From CAZLMW01 sp964560875 (GTDB lineage Bacteria; Myxococcota_A; UBA9042), in assembly GCA_964560875.1 (NCBI GenBank), contig CAZLMW010000007.1, positions 1 through 64,000 of the forward strand: a stretch of 64,000 nt of DNA, written 5' to 3'. Both the position numbers and the translations under genes were made by a program. The notes beneath the pieces were generated by a model, which was given only the letters and a program-made list of their open reading frames with translations, did no database searches and had not been told where the DNA came from. Shown piece by piece: positions 1 to 10,504 of the stretch; the first letter of the stretch is position 1; each line of letters begins with the position of its first letter.

Positions 1-466
1 ACGGCTTCACGCGACAGACGTAGGGCGCCTTGGCCTTGTCGCAAAACAGCGTCCCATTGCACGCGTTGCCGTCCTCAAGCGAGGCACAATCGGCCGTCGC
101 GTGACATTGGCAAGCGAACGTCGACGACGTGCAGACTCCGCCCTTGCAATGGTCACCGAGCGTGCACGGATCGCCGTCATCGCAAGGCTGGCCTTCGACA
201 CAGGCCGCAACGTCCGGAGCCGCGCCGGCGTCCATGGGCCCGCCAGTGTCGATCGGTGCGACGGTGTCGATCGGTGCGAGGGTGTCGATGGCCGCCGAAG
301 CGTCGATCGTGCCGGTGTCCGGATCACCCGTGTCCAGCGCCGTGTCGGCTCCGTTTTCGCCCGGGTTATCGGTCGGTTCCGGGTCGCCGCAGCTCGCCAC
401 CTGCGACGAGACAAGAAGCGCGACGAGCAGGCGGTGCACAGTCGACCAACGGGAAGGCATCGCCAT
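1..466 (-). CDS. Cys-rich surface lipoprotein, 3' part cut by window edge
   Basis: The gene runs off the left edge of the window, so only the N-terminal 155 residues are visible. They show a lipoprotein signal peptide (hydrophobic LLVALLVSSQ, lipobox VASC, Cys26). An 18-bp in-frame repeat encoding APIDT-type units follows (about residues 55-75), and then a Cys-rich part with repeated C-x-D-G-D-x-C spacing (CDDGDPC, CNGTLFC). Such Asp/Thr linkers followed by Cys-rich modules are common on exported lipoproteins of Myxococcota, where they are thought to sit at the cell surface. The start is taken at the ATG at 466. A second ATG at 460 is also possible, and no strong ribosome-binding site supports either. 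Function is unknown. Confidence 0.7.
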   Translation of the reverse strand, partial: MAMPSRWSTVHRLLVALLVSSQVASCGDPEPTDNPGENGADTALDTGDPDTGTIDASAAIDTLAPIDTVAPIDTGGPMDAGAAPDVAACVEGQPCDDGDPCTLGDHCKGGVCTSSTFACQCHATADCASLEDGNACNGTLFCDKAKAPYVCRVKP

Positions 467-1110
467 CCATGTTAGCACGGACGTGGCGCAGTTCTGTAAC
501 GCCGCAATGCGTTGGCCGACGAAACGGCGCCGATCTGTGCGCAAAGCCCAAAGGCGGTAGAACTCGTTCTAACGGGCGATCGGCCTGCGAAGCACTTGAT
601 ATAGCCACTTGCGTGATCGACGCGTCTGCGGGCCCGCCAGGGGCCTCTACGTCGATTTTGCCGTCTCGAGAGGGGCAAAAATGGGCGTTTGCGCAGCGAT
701 CGCGGTCGGTCCGTCTATCACGGCCCTTTCGCCTCTCAGGTCGACCTGGCGGACTTATGCGGGAAGGGCGGAGGCGTCTGCGACGCCGCATGGCCGGCGT
801 TCGGGTCGTAGCGACGCGGCTGACGCCGCGATGCGCTCCGTTTCCGTGACCGGGGCCGAAGCCGGAAGCCGTCTCCGAAGCCGCGGCCGTGGCGGCAACT
901 GCGAACGGGGCGGAAGCTGCCAACGGGGCGCTACGTTGGCACTAACGGCCGCGGAGACGGTGACGGCACCGGTTTCGGCTGCGGTCACCGTCACGGAAAC
1001 CAAGCAGGCCGGCGCGCCAGGGGCGAACTTGTGCGCAACTGGATAAGAATGCGAGCCGAAGGCTCTCCAAACACCGGCCCCAGAACGCGGCGCAGCGCCA
1101 GGCAACGCCG
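467..1110. other. 644-base stretch with no convincing gene
   Basis: The reading frames here are low-complexity (Ala/Arg/Val/Thr-rich) on both strands and resemble no family I recognise. The stretch lies downstream of pckA and upstream of the truncated lipoprotein, both on the minus strand, so it should hold the lipoprotein promoter and the pckA 3' end. A stem of GTGACGG with CCGTCAC (about 958-994) could fold but has no T-tract, so I do not call it a terminator. Confidence 0.5.
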
Positions 1111-2697
<1,587 letters not shown>

Positions 2698-2883
2698 GAT
2701 GAACTCCGAGGTCGCGCCGTCCGTGTCGGTGGCGATTAGAATAGCGTTTAGGGCGTCGTTTTTTGGTCGATTGGCGGCTGCTTCGAAGCAACCGGCGCGG
2801 GAAGGTTGGACAAAAAGCCCGCCGAGTCAACGGCTGAAAAAGCCCGACCGACCGCTCTCAGTTGCGCAATGAGTCCACCGGGA

Positions 2884-3731
2884 TCACCACTGCTTGCCGG
2901 CGCAGAGCCCAAAGTTGCCCAGTGTCGACGGCACCTTGAAGCTCACAGTCTCGCCACCGAGCGTCACGGTGTAGCTGCCGGCTTTGAGCGTCGTCGTCTG
3001 GCAGGTCGCAAACCCGCCGCCATTGCAATCGGCCGTGCACGGTCCGCCGCCACCCGTGTTTTCGAGGCAGATGAGCCCCGTCACCGTCAGCTTGCCGTCC
3101 TTGCCCTTCACCTCGCAGACCGTCTTGTGCTTCTTGGTGCACGAGCTCGACATGCAGCCCTTGGGATAGACGACCACCTCGGCCGCCGCGCCCGCCTTGA
3201 GCTCCTTGCCGCCGCCCACAGGTCGCACGCACACCTTCGACAGCGTCGCGGCCGCGCCTTTATCACACGTCGCCGGCTTGGGTTTGCAGCACGTCTCCCA
3301 CTTCTCCGCCTTCCAGCCTTCGGGCAGGCAGCTGTTGGGGAAGACGACCATCGCGGCACCCTTGGTCGCGCATTGCAGCGCCGTGTTGCAGCTGACATCG
3401 GACTTCATGCAGCCCTGGTAGGTCTTCGTCAGCTTCGGCTTGTTCTCGCTGGACCTGAATCCGCCGGCGAACCCGAATCCGCAACCGATCCCGTATCCGC
3501 AACCGATCCCGCATCCGCAACCGATCCCGCATCCGCAACCGATCCCGCATCCGTCGCCGAACCCGTGTCTGTCGCCGAACCCGTATCTGTAGTCGATCCG
3601 GAATCCTTGTCGCCGCTCGACGAACCACCATCCCCGCCGCAGCTCGCCAGCAAGACCGCCATCGTCGCTATCGTCACCCAGTTCGCCATCGTCAGCCGTT
3701 TCGCCATCCTCAGCGATTTCAACGTGTGCAT
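2884..3731 (-). pseudogene. Cys-rich lipoprotein split by a one-base frameshift
   Basis: Translation from the ATG at 3731 (preceded by GGAGGTGACG, an excellent ribosome-binding site) gives a lipoprotein signal with lipobox LLASC (Cys31) and an 18-bp repeat encoding D-T/A-G-S-V/A-A units. It then stops at 3429. The -1 frame is open across the same point and continues as SSENKPKLTKTYQGC into 175 further residues that contain many Cys, including CCKPK and KTVCEVKG, ending at 2884. Joined, they would make one secreted Cys-rich lipoprotein of about 280 residues, like its neighbours. No slippery heptamer is visible at the junction (about 3430-3460), and the repeat unit is a multiple of three. A one-base deletion or a sequencing error is therefore more likely than programmed frameshifting. 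Confidence 0.65.
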
Positions 3732-3814
3732 CGTCACCTCCGTCACCGCCAAAGTAGGTCGGGCGCGGCTACTTTCGTCGGTCGGCGACACGAGACGGTC
3801 CGCCGTGATGTCGA

Positions 3815-4825
3815 CTATTTGCCGGTCCGCCGCCACGCCAGGATGTGTTTGAGCATGGCGTCGCGGAACGCGTCGTTGACCGGCGGGATGTGACCGGATT
3901 TCTCCATCTTCCAGAGGGTGACGTTGGTCTCTTCCTTGCAGCCCGACCACACCTTGCGCGTCGTTTCCGGGCCCTTGACGGTGGGGTCGTAGTCGATCGG
4001 CGCGCTGGTGACCGGGATGCCCTTGCAGCTGTTGAGGCCCACCCAGCGGCTCGTCGCGACCTCGGCGCCCGGGTACTGGTTGGTGCCCGCGTACTTGATG
4101 GTCTTGTCGTTTGTGCCGTGCATCTGCAGCACGTTGACGGCGCGATCGGGGGTGCAGAACGACTCGGTGTTGGTCACCGCCCCGGCGAGGCTGGCGACAC
4201 CGGCGATCAGCTCGGGTTTTTCGCACGCCATTCGGTAGCTCATGAAGCCGCCGTTGGAGTGACCGAGCAGGTAGATGCGGGACGGATCGATGGACAGCTT
4301 GGCCTTGGCTTCGTCGATGAGGCCGGTGATGTACGCGACGTCGTCGATGCCCTGCTTGTAGAAGTCGCAGCAGAAGTCGGTGGCGTTCCAAAACCGCTTG
4401 CCGTTGGCCGCCTCGGTGCCGTCGGGCAGCACCAGGACAAAGCCGTGTTTGTCGACCCGCGCGCCTACACCCAGGTAGGCGTTTTGCAGCGATCCGCTCG
4501 CGCCGTACCCGTGCAGCAAGATGATGAGGGGCCACTTTTTGCAGCCGTCCCAGGCCTTGGGCACGAAGACTTCGGCCGGGCGTTTGCCGCCGACTGTCGC
4601 GGGCGCCTTCTTGGGATCACAAGCGGCGACATCGTCGGCACCTGCGTCGGTCGAACCGGCGTCACCAGCTGCGGCGCTCGAATCAGCGGTGGCGGCGGTG
4701 TCGGTTGCGGCGCTGGAGTCGGCGGGGCCGGTCGCGTCTTCGCCGCAGGCGGGCAGACACGCGGCTACGACTGCGAGGGCGGTGAGTTGCAGGGCAAGGG
4801 CGCGGTGGAATCGGTGCTTCATCAT
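3815..4825 (-). CDS. PHB-depolymerase / LpqC-family esterase, lipoprotein
   Basis: This is an exported alpha/beta-hydrolase. The 336-residue protein starts with a lipoprotein signal (lipobox LPAC, Cys27) and a Ser/Ala/Thr/Asp linker to about residue 70. A hydrolase domain follows, with the oxyanion segment LLHGYGASG (104-112), the nucleophile elbow GHSNGG (Ser190), an acidic residue in HGTNDK (Asp240) and the catalytic His in KSGHIPP (His312). This layout fits the polyhydroxybutyrate depolymerase and feruloyl-esterase-like group; the actual ester is not predictable. Two adjacent ATGs (4825, 4822) and an upstream GTG (4834) are possible starts and none has a clear Shine-Dalgarno. I chose 4825 because it gives a compact signal peptide. 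It is the upstream neighbour of the frameshifted Cys-rich lipoprotein. Confidence 0.88.
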   Translation of the reverse strand: MMKHRFHRALALQLTALAVVAACLPACGEDATGPADSSAATDTAATADSSAAAGDAGSTDAGADDVAACDPKKAPATVGGKRPAEVFVPKAWDGCKKWPLIILLHGYGASGSLQNAYLGVGARVDKHGFVLVLPDGTEAANGKRFWNATDFCCDFYKQGIDDVAYITGLIDEAKAKLSIDPSRIYLLGHSNGGFMSYRMACEKPELIAGVASLAGAVTNTESFCTPDRAVNVLQMHGTNDKTIKYAGTNQYPGAEVATSRWVGLNSCKGIPVTSAPIDYDPTVKGPETTRKVWSGCKEETNVTLWKMEKSGHIPPVNDAFRDAMLKHILAWRRTGK

Positions 4826-4877
4826 GGCCGGCACGATAGGGATCGGCGGCCGTCTTGGCGAGCGTCGATATCTCCCT

Positions 4878-7820
4878 TCACGGCTCGGCGACGATGACGC
4901 CGGGGGCCTTGGGCAAGGACAGCTGGGAGCCGCCGCCGCGGTTTTGGGTGTTGCCGAAGACCAGGTTGGCGGTGTCGACGGGCGCTTTGCCGTCGCGGCG
5001 CGCGAGGCCGAAGTGGCTGCCGGAGATGACCGACCGCACGATGCGCGCGTTGGTCATGGCTTGCAGGAAGACGCCTGCGCGTACGTTGTTGGCCACGATG
5101 CTGTCGTTGACCACGAGGGGCTGTTTGCCGACGCCGCTGACGCCATCCGCCATCGCCTTGAGCGGGTCCTTGGCGCAGTTGAACTTGTCTTTGCCCTCAT
5201 CTGCGCCGGTACAGCCGGTGTTTCCGGCCGCGGTCCCGGCCAGGACACTGTGGCGGATCATCAAGGGTGCGCCCCACGCGACCGCGGCGGCCGAGTGATT
5301 GTCGACCAGGCGCGAGCTGATGACTTCGAGGCGGGCGCCGTTGGCGACGACGCCGATGCCACCCCATTCGTCCACGCCTGACTTGCGCGTGCGGTCGATG
5401 ACACCACCGACGAGCAGGGCGCGGGTGGCGTGCACATCCTTCTCCGTGTTGCCGGTGGCGGTGATTCCGGCGGCGTGATTCTTCGTGAAACGACAGCCGA
5501 AACAGCGCAGGTCGGCCGCGTCGCTGAGTTGAACGCCGGTGCCGAGGCGCTCGACGGGTTTGGCGGGGTCGGTCTCGTTGTCGAGCACGGACTGGGTCGC
5601 GTCGATCAGCAGGCCGGTCGCGTCGACCCGCGTCTTCGCCAGCGCGAGGACGAGTCCATAGAGCCGGTTGTGGGACAGCCGCGTGGCGCGCAGGAAGCCG
5701 CGGGCGCCGGCACGGATATCCAGGCCCTGACCTGTGCCCCATTTTTCGGGTCGTGATCGCGTGTGATCGATGAGCAGCTGGTCGGCGCGTACAAGGGAGC
5801 CTTCGTACACGCACCGAATCCCGGCGCCCACGTTGTCGCTGATCCGCATGCGATGCAGCTCGGCCGTGCCGCCGTCGATGATCTGCACGCCCCAGTCGCC
5901 GTTGCTGTCGACGAGGCTATCGATGGCCAGCAGCTGCGCGGTGTCGCCCTGGACAGTGGCCCCAATGCGGCCGTTCCTGGTGATTCGGACCTGGTTGAGC
6001 AATGCGGCTGTGGCGGGCGTCTTGGGTTGACCAGGGGCGGCTGGGGGCGCGGCGAGCACGGACAGGCCGAACGCGAAGGCGCTGTTGATCTTGGCGGGTA
6101 CGGTGGAGTCCACGACGACGGCGCGCGCGTTGAGGATGCTGCCGGGGCCGAGGACCTGGAGGCCGGCGTATTGGTTGTCGCTGATCCGCGTCGCTTCGAC
6201 GGCAGCGAAGCCGCGATTGGTCACGCGCAGGCCCGATCCGGTGGCCCCTGTCGCCGGTTCGGTGCGCGTTCCGTGGACGAGGCCGCCGGTGAGTTGGAGC
6301 GATGACCCCACGTCGCGCACGTCGATCCCCGCGTCGCGATTGTGGGCGGATCGCAGGCCGCGGATCTTCGCCTGGCCGGCCTTGAGCACCTGCACGCCGT
6401 AGCCGTTGCCGCCCTGTGGATTGGGACGTGTTGCGTCGACGAACAGGCGGCGCGCGTCGATCGTGCCGTGGTTGCGGGCGTACACGCCGATGGCGCCGTT
6501 ATCCGACGCGCGCACATCGGTCAGGATCCCGGTTGCGTCGGTGGTGATGCCGATGCCGAGCCCGCCCGCATCGAGCGCCTTACCATCGACCCGCGCCTTG
6601 CCCACGCGGCTACCCTGCACGACCGCGTCTTGAAGGGTGAGCGTGGAGCTGGTTCGCGCCCAGACGCCGATCGCCATGGCGCGGTCGACAAAGATCCGCC
6701 GCGCCTTGACCGTCACGTTGCCCTCGACACGCAAACCGATGGCATCGCCGCGCAGGATCAGGTTGTCGAGCTCGACGACGCCCGAGAAGTTGCCGACCAC
6801 ATCGACGGCCGACGCTGTGACCATCCCCGGCAGCCACGCGGGGGCCTCGATGGCGGTGGACGCGACGCACGCACCGAGCAGGCGGACGGGTTGGGTAATG
6901 GCGACGCGCTCCTTGTAGACGCCAGCCCCGATCGCGATGGTCGCGCCGTTCTTGGCGACAGCGAGCGCCGCGTTGATGGTGCGCAGCGGCTTGGACTTGC
7001 TGCCATCGCCCGACGCTCCGGCGCCCTCGAACACGTAGACGACATCCGTGGCGCCACCTACATCGGGGAACACACCGGGCTTGCACGCGCTCGGGTCGGG
7101 TCGACAGCCGGTCCACATCGGGTCGTCGCCTGGGTGCTGGTCTCCGCGGTCCACAAACCCGGGAGGGCACGTCCAGCCGGTCGCGACAGGCTCGCAGCCG
7201 CCACCATCTTCCCTCGGCATCTGTCCTGCCGGGCATTCAAGCGCGTAGGTGACCGCGGGCCAGCGATCTTCGGCGCACAGGTCCACGGAAGTGCTCTTGT
7301 GGGCGCAAAATCGCGTCTTCTCCAGCGGCGCGAGCGGGCCGACCACCGATAATTCGTCGGCGGACAGGCCACGAGTCGCGTCGTCTCCAGCGGCAACGCA
7401 GACGGGGTCGTCCTCAGCGCCTTTTTGCTTGGCGAACGGCCAGCTTCCCGCGGCGCAGCCCGTTGTTGTCCAGCTCGACGTCGCCTTCTTTTCGCAGCGC
7501 TTGCCGACGGCCTGGCAGGTCGCCGCACCCGGTTTGCAGGCGCCCTTGTCGTCGCGCCAATCCCAGCACCACCGCGGCACGCACGCGCCGGGCGAGTCGA
7601 ACAGCTGCGTGGCGCACTCGGGCGGTCCCACGGCAAGGCAAGCGTCGCTGTCAAAGTCGTAAAACCGGCCCACTGGACAGCAGTCACCGCTGTCCATCGT
7701 GCGTTCGTGCGGACAGAGCGCGCCAGCGTCAGGCGTCTTGGTGTCTTCGGCCGGCGACTCGTCGCTGCAGCTGGCGACCGCGCACAGCAACGCGCAGATC
7801 GGCACAGCAAGAGCGGTCAT
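4878..7820 (-). CDS. Right-handed parallel beta-helix lipoprotein
   Basis: This is a 980-residue surface protein. It begins MTALAVPICALL with lipobox VASC (Cys18), followed by a Cys-rich N-terminal third (about residues 30-270). The long C-terminal part opens with a segment typical of DUF1565/pectate-lyase-fold proteins (FEGAGASGDGS, then PLRTINAALAVAKNG and AGVYKERV). It continues with recurring short turns such as NLILRGDAIGLRV, VRASDNGAIGVYARN and RISDNQYAGLQV, each a rung of a right-handed parallel beta-helix. No catalytic pattern of a pectate lyase was recognised, so binding or adhesion is as likely as polysaccharide cleavage. The reading frame extends upstream to 7961, but the signal peptide fixes the start at 7820. 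No good ribosome-binding site is visible. Confidence 0.85.
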   Translation of the reverse strand: MTALAVPICALLCAVASCSDESPAEDTKTPDAGALCPHERTMDSGDCCPVGRFYDFDSDACLAVGPPECATQLFDSPGACVPRWCWDWRDDKGACKPGAATCQAVGKRCEKKATSSWTTTGCAAGSWPFAKQKGAEDDPVCVAAGDDATRGLSADELSVVGPLAPLEKTRFCAHKSTSVDLCAEDRWPAVTYALECPAGQMPREDGGGCEPVATGWTCPPGFVDRGDQHPGDDPMWTGCRPDPSACKPGVFPDVGGATDVVYVFEGAGASGDGSKSKPLRTINAALAVAKNGATIAIGAGVYKERVAITQPVRLLGACVASTAIEAPAWLPGMVTASAVDVVGNFSGVVELDNLILRGDAIGLRVEGNVTVKARRIFVDRAMAIGVWARTSSTLTLQDAVVQGSRVGKARVDGKALDAGGLGIGITTDATGILTDVRASDNGAIGVYARNHGTIDARRLFVDATRPNPQGGNGYGVQVLKAGQAKIRGLRSAHNRDAGIDVRDVGSSLQLTGGLVHGTRTEPATGATGSGLRVTNRGFAAVEATRISDNQYAGLQVLGPGSILNARAVVVDSTVPAKINSAFAFGLSVLAAPPAAPGQPKTPATAALLNQVRITRNGRIGATVQGDTAQLLAIDSLVDSNGDWGVQIIDGGTAELHRMRISDNVGAGIRCVYEGSLVRADQLLIDHTRSRPEKWGTGQGLDIRAGARGFLRATRLSHNRLYGLVLALAKTRVDATGLLIDATQSVLDNETDPAKPVERLGTGVQLSDAADLRCFGCRFTKNHAAGITATGNTEKDVHATRALLVGGVIDRTRKSGVDEWGGIGVVANGARLEVISSRLVDNHSAAAVAWGAPLMIRHSVLAGTAAGNTGCTGADEGKDKFNCAKDPLKAMADGVSGVGKQPLVVNDSIVANNVRAGVFLQAMTNARIVRSVISGSHFGLARRDGKAPVDTANLVFGNTQNRGGGSQLSLPKAPGVIVAEP

Positions 7821-7884
7821 AACGTCGTATCGCACAGCGACAATGTAGCTTTTTTCAGGGCAGTTTTTGCCAGCCAGACTTTGT

Positions 7885-8904
7885 TCAGGCGCGCGCGAAG
7901 ATGGCGTAGAGGTAGCGAAAGGCCAGCGCGAGCGGGATGGCACCGACGGCCAGGATGACAAGCATCGTCACGATCACGTTGTCGGGTGCGGCGGCGGCGG
8001 TCAGTGTCAGGTCGGGCACGACGACGTATGGAAACTGCGATAGCGCCCAGCCGACGACGATGCAGACGGCTTGGGCGGCGGCGGCGAGGCGGGCTTTGCG
8101 GTAGGCGCGGCGGACCAGCAAGACGAGCGCGCCCATGGCGAAGACGCCGGTTCCGATGTGAAACGGCAGGGCCCACGTGCTCTCGGCGAGGCCGGCGCGG
8201 ATCGCGGGTGCGCCGGTTGCTGAGAGGTTCCAGGCGAGGCCGGCGGCGGGTGCGAGCAGGACACCGGACGCCAGCGCGCGGGTGCGAAAGTCATCGGCGA
8301 GGGCGGTGCCGCGGTGTTCTACACACAGGTAGACGGCGGCGAGAAACGCGAAGAGCAGCAGGGTCATCAGGCCCACGGCGAACGGGAATGGCGCAAGCCA
8401 GGCGGAGATAAAGTCGGTCTGCACACGACCGGTCGCAGCGTCGATGGTCAGCTGGCCGGACGCGACGGCGCCGGCGCACACGCCCAACATGATCGGGGAG
8501 ACGGTTGATGAGATGGCGAAGACGAGGCTCCAGCGCGCGGACCGTTCGGCTTGTCCGGGGCCGGTGTCGTAGCTGCGGAAGGTGAACGCGGCGCCGCGCA
8601 GGACGATGCCCATCAGCAGCAGGACGAGCGGCACGTGCAGGGCGGTTGTGATCGCGGCGAATGCGGGCGGAAAACCGGCGAAGAGCACGACGACCGCGAG
8701 GATCAGCCACACGTGGTTGGCTTCCCAGATCGGGGCGATGGCGGTCGAGATCGCGTCGCGTTGTTTGTTTTTGCGGGGCCCCGAAGCGAGCAGCTCCCAG
8801 ACGCCGCCACCGAAATCGGCGCCACCGGTCAGCGTGTACAGGGCAAGGGCCGCGACGAGCACGAGGCCGAGGAGTCCAGCGGGGCTCAACAGGACGTCGG
8901 TCAT
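7885..8904 (-). CDS. cydB: Cytochrome bd ubiquinol oxidase subunit II
   Basis: Subunit II of the quinol oxidase that reduces O2 to water at low oxygen in the inner membrane; it pairs with CydA. The 339-residue protein has the expected many-pass membrane pattern and family motifs GADFGGGVWELL (28-39) and IAPIWEANHVW (56-66). Its ATG lies in an ATGA overlap with the cydA stop, so the two are translationally coupled; longer reading of the frame upstream is overlap with cydA. No small CydX-like frame was recognised after it. The beta-helix gene starts 64 bases downstream. Confidence 0.95.
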   Translation of the reverse strand: MTDVLLSPAGLLGLVLVAALALYTLTGGADFGGGVWELLASGPRKNKQRDAISTAIAPIWEANHVWLILAVVVLFAGFPPAFAAITTALHVPLVLLLMGIVLRGAAFTFRSYDTGPGQAERSARWSLVFAISSTVSPIMLGVCAGAVASGQLTIDAATGRVQTDFISAWLAPFPFAVGLMTLLLFAFLAAVYLCVEHRGTALADDFRTRALASGVLLAPAAGLAWNLSATGAPAIRAGLAESTWALPFHIGTGVFAMGALVLLVRRAYRKARLAAAAQAVCIVVGWALSQFPYVVVPDLTLTAAAAPDNVIVTMLVILAVGAIPLALAFRYLYAIFARA

Positions 8905-10256
8905 GGCGAGACGGCTCCCGCGGCCTCGTCCGTCTTCCCTGCGGTCGTCGTTTCGGCTGGGGTCAGGGTGGCGAAGACGTGCCGCTTGAGCAGGGCAAAG
9001 GCGACAAAGCCGAGCACGCCGTACAGCGCTGTGAACGCGAGGAAGGGGATCTGCAGGTGCGGCATGGGTGTGACGGCGTCGGCGGTGCGGAGGATGCCGT
9101 GGATGACCCAGGGCTGGCGGCCGACTTCGGTGACGGTCCAGCCCGCTTGCACGGCGATGATGCCCAGCGGCGCCATCGCGGCGATGATCTTGAGGACGAG
9201 CGGATCGGTTGGCAGGGCCTTGCGCCGCCACCAGAGCAGCAAGAACAGCGCGGCGAATCCGGCCATGGCTGAGCCGCACCCGACCATGATTTGGAAGGCG
9301 ATGTGGGTGACCGCGACCGGCGGGCGGTTTTCGCGCGGGAAGTCCTTGAGGCCGCGGATCTCCGCGTCGGGGTCACCGAACGCGAGCAGGCTCATCAGGT
9401 AGGGGATCTCCAGCTTGAAGTCGGTGCGCTCTGCGTCTTCGTCCGGCCAGCCGCCGATGACCACGCCGACGCCCTTGTGGGTGTCCCAGTGCGCTTCCAT
9501 GGCCGCCATCTTGACCGGCTGGTGTTTGGCGACGTGTACGGCCGATTGGTGTCCGGAAAGCGGCTGGATGAGGGCCGCGACACCGCCGACACCGATGGCG
9601 ATGGCGAGCGCGCGCTTGTGCAGGGCGCTGGAGGGTGCCTTGAGCAGCGCCAGGGCGTGAATCCCGGCGACCGCAAAACCGACCGCCTGGAACGCGGCGA
9701 TGGTCATGTGGAGCGCCTCGGGGAACGCCGCTGGGTTGAGCATCGCGACGACAGGATCGATGGCGATCACCTTGCCCGCGGCGTCGAGCTCAAATCCTTG
9801 CGGGGTGTTCATCCAGCCGTTGGCGCACACGACGAAGACGCCCGACGCGGTGCCCGAGAGCATGACGAAGACGCCCGACAGCAGGTGCGCGCGGGGCGAG
9901 ACCTTGTTCCAGCCGTACAGGTAGATGCCGAGGAAGATCGCTTCGAGGAAGAACGCGAAGCCTTCGAGGGAAAACGGCATGCCGATGATGGCGCCGGCGA
10001 AGTGCATGAATTCGGGCCACAGCAGGCCCAACTCGAAGCTGAGCACCGTGCCCGACACCGCGCCGACCGCGAACATGATGGCCGTGCCCTTGGACCATCG
10101 CTTGGCCAGCTGCAGGTCGAGCGAGTCGCCGTGGCGTAGATGCCGGCCCTCCGCGATCACCATCAGCATCGGCATGGCGATACCGATCACCGCAAAAACG
10201 ATGTGAAAGCCGAGCGAAAGCGCCATCTGGGCGCGCGCGGCGAGGAGGTCGCTCAC
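8901..10256 (-). CDS. cydA: Cytochrome bd ubiquinol oxidase subunit I
   Basis: Heme-binding subunit of cytochrome bd oxidase (451 residues). Likely ligands and conserved residues are visible: His18, Glu98 and Glu105 in the SLEGFAFFLE segment, His183 in ALHMTIAAF, the Q-loop residues Lys249 and Glu254 in QPVKMAAMEA, Met324 in FQIMVGCGSAM, and the signature GRQPWV at 379-384. The Q-loop is short, as in the CIO/short-loop group rather than the E. coli long-loop type. The start is a GTG. The stop overlaps the cydB start. The enzyme gives a high-affinity, proton-pump-independent oxidase for microaerobic conditions, as known for the family. About 250 bases upstream contain several hairpins but no recognised regulator site. 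Confidence 0.95.
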   Translation of the reverse strand: MSDLLAARAQMALSLGFHIVFAVIGIAMPMLMVIAEGRHLRHGDSLDLQLAKRWSKGTAIMFAVGAVSGTVLSFELGLLWPEFMHFAGAIIGMPFSLEGFAFFLEAIFLGIYLYGWNKVSPRAHLLSGVFVMLSGTASGVFVVCANGWMNTPQGFELDAAGKVIAIDPVVAMLNPAAFPEALHMTIAAFQAVGFAVAGIHALALLKAPSSALHKRALAIAIGVGGVAALIQPLSGHQSAVHVAKHQPVKMAAMEAHWDTHKGVGVVIGGWPDEDAERTDFKLEIPYLMSLLAFGDPDAEIRGLKDFPRENRPPVAVTHIAFQIMVGCGSAMAGFAALFLLLWWRRKALPTDPLVLKIIAAMAPLGIIAVQAGWTVTEVGRQPWVIHGILRTADAVTPMPHLQIPFLAFTALYGVLGFVAFALLKRHVFATLTPAETTTAGKTDEAAGAVSP

Positions 10257-10309
10257 GGCCCGATGCTACCCGATCACGAGAGCTTTGGGGTCGGTTGGGC
10301 AAGCCCGTG

Positions 10310-10460
10310 CGCGATGAGAAGGGCAATCACGCTGGGCGCAAGCGCCAGCCTCGCGCAGCGGCACGTGGACTCCACGAGCGCCGCCGAGAGGTACAAGAGG
10401 TGCTTTGGGGAAATCTCGCACGCTTGCGGGCGGGATTGGGGGCGAGCAAGCCCCCAAACG
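10310..10460. other. Cluster of hairpins between cydA and the pseudo-receiver gene
   Basis: The gap between the two minus-strand genes contains several stems. One is GCTGG-GCGCAAGCG-CCAGC (about 10331-10350). A second is CGTGG-ACT-CCACG, nested in GCGGC...GCCGC (about 10357-10385). The third is a perfect eight-base stem TTGGGGGC-GAGCAA-GCCCCCAA at 10436-10457. The last lies about 50 bases past the pseudo-receiver stop and could act in termination, but it lacks a T-tract. I do not recognise a known RNA family. Confidence 0.45.
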
Positions 10461-10504
10461 CAGAATCGCTCCGACCCTGTGGCGCATCGTCTGCGCTTCA
10501 GGCG

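Noticed and set aside
755..1046. Possible small genes in the gap after pckA
   Set aside because: Frames on both strands are low-complexity, without a ribosome-binding site or family resemblance.
2884..3731. Programmed -1 frameshift in the Cys-rich lipoprotein
   Set aside because: No slippery heptamer or following stem is visible at the junction, so a deletion or read error is the simpler reading.
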